From: Sanguibacter gelidistatuariae
GTDB taxonomy: Bacteria; Actinomycetota; Actinomycetes; Actinomycetales; Cellulomonadaceae
DNA: 64,000 nucleotides
Direction: 5' to 3'
Assembly: GCF_900096585.1 (NCBI RefSeq)
Contig: NZ_FMYH01000009.1
Coordinates: forward strand, 56,611-120,610
The position numbers were made by a program, and so were the translations under genes. This document shows positions 8,821 through 15,863 of the stretch, piece after piece. The notes below the pieces were generated by a model. It was not told the DNA's origin and ran no database searches. It was given only the letters and a program-made list of their open reading frames with translations. Every line of letters begins with the position of its first letter. The first letter of the stretch is position 1.

Positions 8821-10008
8821 TCAGAGCTGGTCAAGCCCGTGGTTGAGCGCCTGGTCGAGGTCGGCCCACAGGTCCTCGACGTCCTCGACCCCGACGCTCA
8901 TCCGCAGCAGGTCCTCCGGCACTGTCACGGACTCGGTCGGGAAGCGGCGTCGGCGTTCGAGGGTCGACTCGACGCCACCCAGGCTCGTGGCCGGTGTCCA
9001 CAGCGCGAGCGCGGCGACGACGGCGTCGGCCGCCGCGGCGCCCCCGCGCGGACGCAGGCCGATGATCGCGCCGTAGCCGTCCATGATCCGCGAGGCGACC
9101 TCGTGCCCCGGGTCGCCCGGCAGGCTCGGGTGGCGCACCTGCTCGACGGCGGGGTGGGTCGAGAGTCGAAGGGCAAGCTCGGCGGCGTTGGCCTGGGCGC
9201 GCTCGACGCGCAGCGACAGCGTGCGCAGCCCGCGCAGCGCGAGCCACACCTCCCACGGCCCGGCGATCGCCCCGTGCAGGGTGCGGTAGGCGCGGATCGT
9301 GGCGTTCAGGTGCGCCGAGCTGGTCACCGTGATCCCGAGCACGACGTCTGAGTGCCCGGCGAGGTACTTCGTGGCGGAGTGCACGACGATGTCGGCCCCC
9401 ATCTCGAGGGGACGCTGCACGAGGGGAGTTGCGAAGGTGTTGTCCACGGCCACCAGGGCGCCCGCGCGGTGCGCGGCGTCGATCAGCACGGGCAGGTCGG
9501 CGACCTCGAGCATGGGGTTGGTGGGGGACTCGATCCACACGAGGTCGGCGCCGGCGAACTCGGCGATCGTCGCCTCGGAGTCGGCCACGTCGACCCGCAC
9601 GACCGTGACCCGGTGGCGCAGCGCCATGTCGTCGACGAAGCCGAGGGTCACCTGGTAGGCGTGGCGGGGCACGACGACCTTGCCGCCGTCGGGCACCATC
9701 GACAGGACGGAGGCGATCGCGGCCATGCCGGATCCGAACACGACGCCGGGCTGGGAGGCGCCCTCCAGGGCGGCGACGGCGTCCTCGAAGGGTCCCCAGG
9801 TTTCGGTATCCATGCGGGTGTAGAGCTTCTCACCCGGGCCGGCGACACCCGCGGAGACGTACGTCGAGGAGAGCACCACGGGCGGGTTGACCGGCGCGCC
9901 CTGGACGCGCGGCGGCCGGCCGGCCGTGACGGCCACGGTGGCCCGGGCGAGCGTGGCGGGGTGGGAACGAGGTCCGGTGGCTGCGGGGTTGTGTGGCGCG
10001 TCGGTCAT
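8821..10008 (-). CDS. PLP-dependent Cys/Met metabolism enzyme (cystathionine gamma-synthase/lyase type)
   Basis: A 395-residue fold-type I PLP enzyme. It shows YTRMDTETWGPFEDAVAALE (the YxR phosphate-binding motif region), GSGMAAIASVL, WIESPTNPMLEV, AVDNTFATP, and the PLP lysine Lys214 in SATKYLAGHSD. Members make cystathionine, split cystathionine or release methanethiol; sequence alone does not say which. It is divergent to ddl with only 42 bases between starts. TAGTCT lies 7 bases before the ATG, so the transcript is probably leaderless. Confidence 0.88.
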   Translation of the reverse strand: MTDAPHNPAATGPRSHPATLARATVAVTAGRPPRVQGAPVNPPVVLSSTYVSAGVAGPGEKLYTRMDTETWGPFEDAVAALEGASQPGVVFGSGMAAIASVLSMVPDGGKVVVPRHAYQVTLGFVDDMALRHRVTVVRVDVADSEATIAEFAGADLVWIESPTNPMLEVADLPVLIDAAHRAGALVAVDNTFATPLVQRPLEMGADIVVHSATKYLAGHSDVVLGITVTSSAHLNATIRAYRTLHGAIAGPWEVWLALRGLRTLSLRVERAQANAAELALRLSTHPAVEQVRHPSLPGDPGHEVASRIMDGYGAIIGLRPRGGAAAADAVVAALALWTPATSLGGVESTLERRRRFPTESVTVPEDLLRMSVGVEDVEDLWADLDQALNHGLDQL

Positions 10009-10015
10009 GGGACTG

Positions 10016-10021
10016 AGACTA
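10016..10021 (-). promoter_or_regulatory. -10 box for leaderless PLP-enzyme gene
   Basis: TAGTCT on the minus strand, 7 bases before the ATG at 10008, with no Shine-Dalgarno sequence. Confidence 0.5.
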
Positions 10022-10036
10022 TGCCGTCGACTCCGG

Positions 10037-10042
10037 TAAAGT
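10037..10042 (+). promoter_or_regulatory. -10 box for leaderless ddl
   Basis: TAAAGT on the plus strand, 8 bases before the ATG at 10051. It lies within 21 bases of the opposing -10 box, so polymerases at the two promoters should exclude each other. Confidence 0.5.
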
Positions 10043-10050
10043 CGCACGCG

Positions 10051-11211
10051 ATGCCTACCGTGCCCGAACCCCAGCTGCCACCCACCTCCAAGACCACCGC
10101 GCCCCGGCGCGCGCGCGTCGTGCTGCTCTTCGGCGGCCGCTCCGGCGAGCACGTCATCTCCTGCGCGACGGCCGCCGGCGTCATGCGCGCGATCGACCGC
10201 GACCGCTTCGACGTGATCCCGGTGGGCATCACCCGCTCGGGTCAGTGGGTCGTGGCCGCCGACGACCCCGACCTGTGGGCGATCTCCGAGGGGCACCTGC
10301 CCGAGGTGGTGGCCACCGACCGTGAGGTCCTGCTGCCCATGGCCACCGGTGAGCGCGCGCTGCGCGAGCTCGTCCCCGGTGAGCTCCCGGCGATCCTGGG
10401 CGACGTCGACGTCGTCTTCCCGCTGCTGCACGGCCCCTTCGGCGAGGACGGCACGCTCCAGGGCATGCTCGAGCTCGCCGACGTCCGCTACGTCGGCGCC
10501 GGGGTGCTGGCCTCCGCGGTCGGTATGGACAAGCACTTCATGAAGCTCGTGCTGGCCGGCCAGGGGCTGCCGATCGGCCCGTTCGCCGTGATCCGTCCGG
10601 GGGAGTGGGATGCGAACCCCAAGGCCTGGACCGAGTCGATCGCGAACCTCGGCCTGCCGGTCTTCGTCAAGCCCGCCCGGGCCGGGTCGAGCCTGGGCAT
10701 CTCCAAGGTCAACGACCTGGCCGACCTGCCGGCCGCCATCGCCGAGGCCCGCAAGCACGATCCCAAGGTGATCGTCGAGGCGGGCATCGTGGGGCGCGAG
10801 ATCGAGTGCGCCGTGCTCGGCGGGCGCACGGGTCAGCGTCCGCGTGCCTCGCTGCCCGGTGAGATCGAGGTCACCGACCTCAATCATGACTTCTACACCT
10901 TCGAGGCCAAGTACCTCGACGAGGCGAGCGTCGTGCTCACCTGCCCCGCGGACCTGCCGTCCGAGATCATCGCCGAGGTGCAGGACGTAGCGGTGCGCAC
11001 CTTCGAGGCGGTGGCCGCCGAGGGGCTCTCCCGCGTGGACGTGTTCGTCACCCCGACCGGGAAGGTCATTGTCAACGAGATCAACACGATGCCCGGGTTC
11101 ACGCCATTCTCGATGTACCCGCGGATGTGGGAGAAGAGCGGCCTCGGCTACTCCGACCTCATCACAGAGCTGCTCGAGCTGGCCCTCGAACGGCCGACCG
11201 GGCTGCGCTGA
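10051..11211 (+). CDS. ddl: D-alanine--D-alanine ligase
   Basis: An ATP-grasp enzyme that joins two D-Ala for the peptidoglycan stem peptide; target of D-cycloserine. The 386-residue protein has VVLLFGGRSGEHVIS at the N-terminus, LLHGPFGEDGTLQG, the ATP-grasp FVKPARAGSSLGISKV, and the metal site VNEINTMPGFT near the C-terminus. An in-frame ATG at 10021 would add ten residues, but the -10 box between the two favours 10051. With murA in the same neighbourhood it supplies cell-wall precursors. Confidence 0.96.
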   Translation: MPTVPEPQLPPTSKTTAPRRARVVLLFGGRSGEHVISCATAAGVMRAIDRDRFDVIPVGITRSGQWVVAADDPDLWAISEGHLPEVVATDREVLLPMATGERALRELVPGELPAILGDVDVVFPLLHGPFGEDGTLQGMLELADVRYVGAGVLASAVGMDKHFMKLVLAGQGLPIGPFAVIRPGEWDANPKAWTESIANLGLPVFVKPARAGSSLGISKVNDLADLPAAIAEARKHDPKVIVEAGIVGREIECAVLGGRTGQRPRASLPGEIEVTDLNHDFYTFEAKYLDEASVVLTCPADLPSEIIAEVQDVAVRTFEAVAAEGLSRVDVFVTPTGKVIVNEINTMPGFTPFSMYPRMWEKSGLGYSDLITELLELALERPTGLR

Positions 11212-11218
11212 GGTCGAC

Positions 11219-11764
11219 CTACACGCAGCGCTTGGTGACCGGGATCTCGTTGACCGCGGAGGCGAGGTCGACGAGGGCGGCGGTGGGCTGTCCCGAGATC
11301 GCTGCGGGGACCTGGACGGAGACGGCGGGCTCGCGCCCGTAGGTCGTGAATGTCCATCCCTTCTCGTCCGAGGACGTGATCCAGTCGAAGGCCGTGTCGA
11401 CCCCGCTGATCGGCACCACGATCTCCTGGCAGTTGCCCACCCCGACGGCGGGCTGCGAGACGCCGCAGCGCAGCGTGATCGCCGCACCCGGCTCTCCCCA
11501 GGCGGCGGTCGCCTGACTCGACGCCTTGACCTTGGGCAGGCCACCCACCTCGGCCGGGACCATGAGCACCGTCCGGGCGCACAGGGGATTGCCGGCGTCC
11601 TCGCCCGCGGTCACGTTGATCGTCGGGGTGCAGCCGGCGACCGCTGAACCGACGGCGGCGACCAGCAGCGCGAGGGCGGCGCGGCGGGAGCGGGTGAGCG
11701 GACGGCGTCGGGCAGGGCTGGTGTGGGCAGAGCCATTGTGGGCACGGACGTGAGGGGAAGGCAC
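11219..11764 (-). CDS. DUF3515 family lipoprotein
   Basis: A 181-residue protein with an Arg-rich start, hydrophobic segment ALALLVAAVGSAVAGC ending in a lipobox, and a domain of about 130 residues typical of the actinobacterial DUF3515 family (LCARTVLMVPAEVGG, ITLRCGV, YGREPAVSVQVP). DUF3515 proteins are commonly found between ddl and thiL; that position is seen here. Function unknown. GTG start at 11764 with TACAGT exactly 6 bases before it, predicting a leaderless transcript. Confidence 0.8.
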   Translation of the reverse strand: MPSPHVRAHNGSAHTSPARRRPLTRSRRAALALLVAAVGSAVAGCTPTINVTAGEDAGNPLCARTVLMVPAEVGGLPKVKASSQATAAWGEPGAAITLRCGVSQPAVGVGNCQEIVVPISGVDTAFDWITSSDEKGWTFTTYGREPAVSVQVPAAISGQPTAALVDLASAVNEIPVTKRCV

Positions 11765-11770
11765 GCAGCC

Positions 11771-11776
11771 ACTGTA
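11771..11776 (-). promoter_or_regulatory. -10 box for leaderless DUF3515 gene
   Basis: TACAGT on the minus strand, 6 bases before the GTG at 11764. Confidence 0.5.
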
Positions 11777-11806
11777 ACGTCCGCCGGTCGCCCGCCCGGG
11801 CAGCGG

Positions 11807-11812
11807 TAAAGT
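11807..11812 (+). promoter_or_regulatory. -10 box for leaderless thiL
   Basis: TAAAGT, 6 bases before the GTG at 11819. The same hexamer serves ddl. Confidence 0.55.
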
Positions 11813-11818
11813 TGCTGC

Positions 11819-12802
11819 GTGACTGACCTCGAACTCGTCCGGGACCTCTCGGAGGAGCAGCTGCTCGCCCGCTTCGTCCCGCTCCTGCCGACCGCCGCTT
11901 CGACCATCGTCGGACCCGGCGACGACGCAGCCGTGGTGTCCGCCCCCGACGGCCGGTTCGTCGTCTCGACCGACGTCCTCGTCGAGGACCGGCACTTCAT
12001 TCGCGCCTGGTCGACGGGCTACGACGTCGGATGGCGAGCTGCCATGCAGAATCTCGCCGACTGCGCCGCGATGGGGTCCCGGGCCACGTCGCTCGTGGTG
12101 TCCCTGGTCATCCCCGGCGACCTCGAGGTGTCCTGGGTGACGGACCTGGCGCGCGGCCTGGCCGATGCGTGCGGGGCGCATGGAGCGGCCGTCGTCGGCG
12201 GGGACCTGTCCGGGGGGCAGATGATAGTCGTGGCGGTCACCGTGCACGGTGACCTGGCCGGGCGCCCCCCGGTCCTGCGGTCGGGCGCGCAGCCCGGTGA
12301 CACGGTGGCCCTCGCAGGCGTGCTCGGCCGGTCGGCCGCAGGGCTTGCGCTGCTGGGCGCCGCCGTCGCCGATCCGGACCCCACCCTCGTGGCCGCGTTC
12401 CTGCGACCTGACCCCCCGCTCGAGGCCGGTGTACGCGCGGGTGTGGCCGGTGCGAGCGCCATGCTCGACATCTCCGACGGCCTGCTGCGCGACGCCGGCC
12501 GGATCGCTCGGGCGAGCGGGGTCACCATCGACCTCCTCGACCCGGCCGACTCCGTCCCGGGCGACCTGGCCGCGCTGAGCGAGGCAGCCGGGCGGCTCGG
12601 GATCGACCCGCTGACCTGGGTGCTCACCGGTGGCGAGGATCACGGCATGCTCGCGACCTTCCCGGCCGGTGTCGAACTGCCGGCCGGGTTCCGGGTGATC
12701 GGGTCGGTGCGGGAGCTTGGCGCCAGCAGCACAGCGCGAGTGACCGTCGCGGGGGCGGAGCCCCCGGTCACGGGACCGGGATGGGACCACTTCGCGGGTT
12801 GA
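11819..12802 (+). CDS. thiL: thiamine-monophosphate kinase
   Basis: Phosphorylates thiamine monophosphate to thiamine diphosphate. The 327-residue protein has the PurM/AIR-synthase-like fold with GPGDDAAVV near residue 33, MQNLADCAAMGSRA, GGDLSGG, LDISDGLLRDAGRIA and TGGEDHGMLATFP. All Mg/ATP Asp residues of the family appear present. It stands alone, divergent to the DUF3515 lipoprotein and convergent with a GNAT gene. Confidence 0.94.
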   Translation: MTDLELVRDLSEEQLLARFVPLLPTAASTIVGPGDDAAVVSAPDGRFVVSTDVLVEDRHFIRAWSTGYDVGWRAAMQNLADCAAMGSRATSLVVSLVIPGDLEVSWVTDLARGLADACGAHGAAVVGGDLSGGQMIVVAVTVHGDLAGRPPVLRSGAQPGDTVALAGVLGRSAAGLALLGAAVADPDPTLVAAFLRPDPPLEAGVRAGVAGASAMLDISDGLLRDAGRIARASGVTIDLLDPADSVPGDLAALSEAAGRLGIDPLTWVLTGGEDHGMLATFPAGVELPAGFRVIGSVRELGASSTARVTVAGAEPPVTGPGWDHFAG

Positions 12803-12835
12803 CCGGGGAGCTTGGGCGAGCCCGGTCAGGCGCGT

Positions 12836-13351
12836 TCAGGCACGGCGGTAGCGCACCTCGGTCAGGCCCTTGTCGCTGTACTCCTCGATCTTCTCCACGC
12901 CGTCGGGGGCAAATCCGTGACGCCGGTAGAAGTGGCGGGCACGGTCGTTGTCCGCGAGGACCCAGAGGGAGACGGGGGTCGTGGGCGGCACCTCGGCCAG
13001 GAGGGTGCGCATGAGGTCGCGGGCGACCCCACGGCCCCAGGCCTCGGGGTCGAGATAGATCGCGTAGAGCTCGAGGTCGCCCTCCTCGGCGTCCTCGTCG
13101 CGGCACGGACCGATGTTGGCGAAGCCGACGGTCCGTCGAGCGATCTCGGCGAGCCACGTGCTCGAGGTCCCGTCGGAGATGACATCGAGCCAACGCTTCT
13201 CGCGCGCGTCGATGTCGAGGGAGGAGAGGTACTCGTCGGGCACGATGCCGGCGTAGGCCTCGCGCCAGGATGCGATGTGCACGCGGGCGATCGCCCGAGC
13301 GTCGTCGGGGGTCGCCGTCCGGATCGTCACGTCTTCGAGTTGGTCCACCAT
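12836..13351 (-). CDS. GNAT-family N-acetyltransferase
   Basis: A 171-residue single-domain GNAT. TIRTATPDDARAIARVHIAS is the usual N-terminus. The acetyl-CoA loop is LDPEAWGRGVARDLM (a Q/RxxGxG/A variant), followed by SLWVLADNDRARHFYRRHGF, the classic motif B. Substrate unknown. ATG at 13351 chosen because it gives the family N-terminus. Confidence 0.88.
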   Translation of the reverse strand: MVDQLEDVTIRTATPDDARAIARVHIASWREAYAGIVPDEYLSSLDIDAREKRWLDVISDGTSSTWLAEIARRTVGFANIGPCRDEDAEEGDLELYAIYLDPEAWGRGVARDLMRTLLAEVPPTTPVSLWVLADNDRARHFYRRHGFAPDGVEKIEEYSDKGLTEVRYRRA

Positions 13352-13425
13352 GGAGTCAGCCTGCCACGAGAAGTGCCCTAGGCCAACAGTTGAAGAGGGG
13401 CGAACTGTAGAAGGCGGACATCGTC

Positions 13426-13453
13426 GCGATGTGCACACAGCGATGTGCAGACA
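13426..13453. repeat. tandem 14-bp repeat
   Basis: GCGATGTGCACACA is followed directly by GCGATGTGCAGACA (13 of 14 identical), just downstream of the rpmB terminator. No function visible. Confidence 0.6.
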
Positions 13454-13458
13454 ACACA

Positions 13459-13489
13459 GAAGCCCGCCGGACCGAATCCGACGGGCTTC
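13459..13489 (-). terminator. rpmB terminator
   Basis: On the minus strand GAAGCCCGTCGG pairs with CCGGCGGGCTTC around a 7-base loop, followed by TGTGTTGT. It lies 26 bases after the rpmB stop. Confidence 0.8.
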
Positions 13490-13514
13490 CTTCTGCGCTC
13501 TCCGTGAGGAGGGC

Positions 13515-13706
13515 TCAGATGTGACGCGTAACCTTGCCTGCCTTGAGGCAGGAGGTGCACACGTAAAGGCGCTTGGGCGCACCGTTGACGATTGCGCGAA
13601 CGCGCTGGATGTTCGGGTTCCAGCGGCGCTTCGTGCGCACGTGCGAGTGCGAGATGCTGTGCCCGAAGCTCGGGCTCTTGGCGCAGACTTCGCAGTTGGC
13701 AGCCAC
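13515..13706 (-). CDS. rpmB: 50S ribosomal protein L28
   Basis: A 63-residue L28. [19 protein letters not shown] and [11 protein letters not shown] are family hallmarks; Cys5/Cys8 and Cys50/Cys53 (CTSC) make this the zinc-binding (C+) form. Expressed as a single gene with its own terminator. Confidence 0.97.
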   Translation of the reverse strand: MAANCEVCAKSPSFGHSISHSHVRTKRRWNPNIQRVRAIVNGAPKRLYVCTSCLKAGKVTRHI

Positions 13707-14060
13707 GGTCTCTCCTGATCGTCGTGCACGCCGCTAGGGGCGCGAATTCAATGGTCTGTGGATGCGGAGCCACGGTTTCCGGCAGTATGACCTGACGGCT
13801 GCGGTGTGGTTCGCGCATGCCCTGGTGAATGCGGGCAACCTCGATAGAGTAGCCGATTTTTGGCCCGGTTCTCAAATGCGGCTCGAGATCGGGGCTCTGG
13901 CACGGCTCCAGGGGGCCGCAGAGGCTTGGACTGAGCCGATCCGCGGCGGGTCCCGGGGAGGTCGTTGGCCGGTCCGAGCGGTCCCTCGCGGGCCGCCCGA
14001 TGCACCCCGGCGGCCCGTGTGCGTCATCATGTGAGGTTGAAGGCAGGCGATGGGAGAGGT
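13707..14060. other. intergenic region between rpmB and the FakA-like gene
   Basis: 354 bases between divergent starts. It must hold the rpmB promoter and possibly that of the downstream kinase gene. A 90-codon plus-strand frame here (from 13762) has no recognisable family and a composition like read-through of non-coding DNA, so I do not call it. No repeat or RNA element seen. Confidence 0.5.
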
Positions 14061-15863
14061 GTGACGACGAGCGACGACGTGTCATCAGAGGGAGGAGGCG
14101 ACCTCCTGACGGTCGCGGTCGTGCGGACGTGGGTGGTTCTCGCGATGGAGTTGCTCACCGCGGCCCGCCCGGTGATCAACGAGGCAAACGTGTTCCCGGT
14201 CGCGGACTCCGACACCGGGACCAACCTGTGCCTCACGCTCGGTGACGGACGGGACGCCCTAGACGCGCTCGGAGCCACGGCTGGTCTCGACGAGGCGCTG
14301 CGCGCGCTCGCCCGCGGCGCCCTGATGGGTGCGCGCGGCAACTCCGGGATCATCCTCAGCGAGTACCTGCGCGGCTTCGCGCTCGGGATCGCCGGCCGTG
14401 CGGGGGCGGGGGGCGCCAGCGCTGCTGCCGTCGTGGCCGGCCTCGTCGAGGCCTCGCGTTGCGCCTATGACGCCGTCGGTCGCCCCCGGGAGGGCACGAT
14501 CCTCACTGCGGCGACCGGCGCCGCCCGCGCGGCCGCCCACGCGCTCGAAGCGCACTCGGCTCGGGTGGCGCCGGGAGCGCCCTCCCCGGTCGTGGGGCTG
14601 CACCATGTCGTCGACGTGGCCCGGGCAGGCGCCCAGGTTGCGCTCGAGCGCAGCGTCAAGGAGCTCGACGTGCTCGCCGCGGCCGGTGTGCTCGACGCCG
14701 GCGCCTACGGCCTGGTGCTCATCCTCGACGCGCTGGGGCTCAGCCTCGACGCGGCCTCAGCGTCGGTGGTGTCAGAGGCGGCAGGCAGGATCACGATCAT
14801 GGACTCGCTCGCCGTGGCCGACGCCGTCACGCACCCCGCCGATGCCCAGGTGGCCCATGCCCATGCCGGCGTCGCCCAGGCCGACCACACGGCGTCGGAC
14901 GGCGAGTTCGAGGTGATGTTCGTCGTCGGGCACGTGGGAGCAGATCGGCAGGAGATCGACACGATCGCTTCGACCCTGCGCGAGAGGCTGATCCAGGTCG
15001 GGGACTCCGTCGTGGTGGTCGGCGGCGCGGACGAGTCCGCTGCTGCCGAGAGCGCCGAGACGAACGGGACGTGGCAGGTGCACGTGCACACCGACCATCC
15101 GCTCGCGGCTCTGCGCGTCGCCGACGGCTGGAGCCAGCGCCAGATCGTGGTCCGTAGCCTGCCGAACCAGGTCGCAGCGCGCGCTCATGGCGCGCAGCCG
15201 CCGCACGGCGTCGTGGCATGCATCGCCTCGCCCGGTCTCGTGACCGATCTCGCGCGCAGCGGGGCGGTCGTGGTGCTGCGGGGGACGGCGCCGATCGGTC
15301 GCGACGATCTCCGTCGCGGTGCGCTGGAGACCACGGCCGCGCGCGTCACGCTGGTGCCAGCCGATGCGAGCACCGTCCGGCAGGCCCTCGAGCTGGCCGG
15401 GTCGGTGCTTCCAGGGCATGGGCTGTTGCCGGGGATGGACGTCGTGGAGAGCGTGAGCGATCTGCATGTGGTCGCGGCGATGTCGGCGTGGGCGACCTCG
15501 CAGGGGCCGGGCGCGGGGGAGCCGGACACGGGCGGCGCTGCCGTACCCGTACCCGTACCCGTACCCGTACCCGCGCCCTCGCTCCGGCTTGCCGGCATGC
15601 GCACGGCCGTCCTGGCGGTGCGGGCCGTCACGGTCGACGGCTCCGACCCGGCAGCGCTCCGCGCCGGGCTCGCGGAGATCCTCGCCGACGTGCGCGACGG
15701 CCCGGCCGCGGTGCTCACGATGCTGGTCGGTGACCTGGTCCCCGTCCAGGTCACCGACGACCTCGCGGTAGCAGCCGCACGACGATGCCCGGGGATCGAG
15801 ATCGTCGTGCTGTCCTCGGGACGCCGCTCGGCGTCCCTCGTGATGGGAGTGGACGAGCAGTGA
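14061..15863 (+). CDS. DAK2 (DhaL)-domain protein, FakA/YloV-like kinase
   Basis: A 600-residue protein. The N-terminal DhaL domain (about residues 10-210) has the metal-binding NVFPVADSDTGTNL and ARGNSGIILSEY motifs that bind Mg-ATP. The central and C-terminal parts match the YloV/FakA layout (FEVMFVVGH, VHVHTDHPLAALRVA, RSLPNQVAA). In Firmicutes FakA phosphorylates fatty acids presented by FakB; no FakB is visible here. The gene before recG is commonly this family. A PVPVPVPVPVP tract from a GTACCC tandem repeat lies at about residue 495. GTG start after GGGAGAGGT; the stop overlaps recG. Confidence 0.85.
   Translation: MTTSDDVSSEGGGDLLTVAVVRTWVVLAMELLTAARPVINEANVFPVADSDTGTNLCLTLGDGRDALDALGATAGLDEALRALARGALMGARGNSGIILSEYLRGFALGIAGRAGAGGASAAAVVAGLVEASRCAYDAVGRPREGTILTAATGAARAAAHALEAHSARVAPGAPSPVVGLHHVVDVARAGAQVALERSVKELDVLAAAGVLDAGAYGLVLILDALGLSLDAASASVVSEAAGRITIMDSLAVADAVTHPADAQVAHAHAGVAQADHTASDGEFEVMFVVGHVGADRQEIDTIASTLRERLIQVGDSVVVVGGADESAAAESAETNGTWQVHVHTDHPLAALRVADGWSQRQIVVRSLPNQVAARAHGAQPPHGVVACIASPGLVTDLARSGAVVVLRGTAPIGRDDLRRGALETTAARVTLVPADASTVRQALELAGSVLPGHGLLPGMDVVESVSDLHVVAAMSAWATSQGPGAGEPDTGGAAVPVPVPVPVPAPSLRLAGMRTAVLAVRAVTVDGSDPAALRAGLAEILADVRDGPAAVLTMLVGDLVPVQVTDDLAVAAARRCPGIEIVVLSSGRRSASLVMGVDEQ
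15543..15572 (+). repeat. (GTACCC)5 hexamer tandem repeat inside a coding region
   Basis: Five perfect copies of GTACCC, in frame, encode alternating Val-Pro in a linker of the FakA-like protein. Being a multiple of three, copy changes would alter linker length without a frameshift. Confidence 0.9.

Noticed and set aside
10009..11544. Minus-strand extension of the PLP-enzyme frame opposite ddl
   Set aside because: The family N-terminus begins at 10008; upstream text is antisense of ddl.
13762..14034. 90-codon plus-strand frame between rpmB and the FakA-like gene
   Set aside because: No ribosome-binding site, no family resemblance and a Pro/Arg/Gly-rich second half typical of chance frames.
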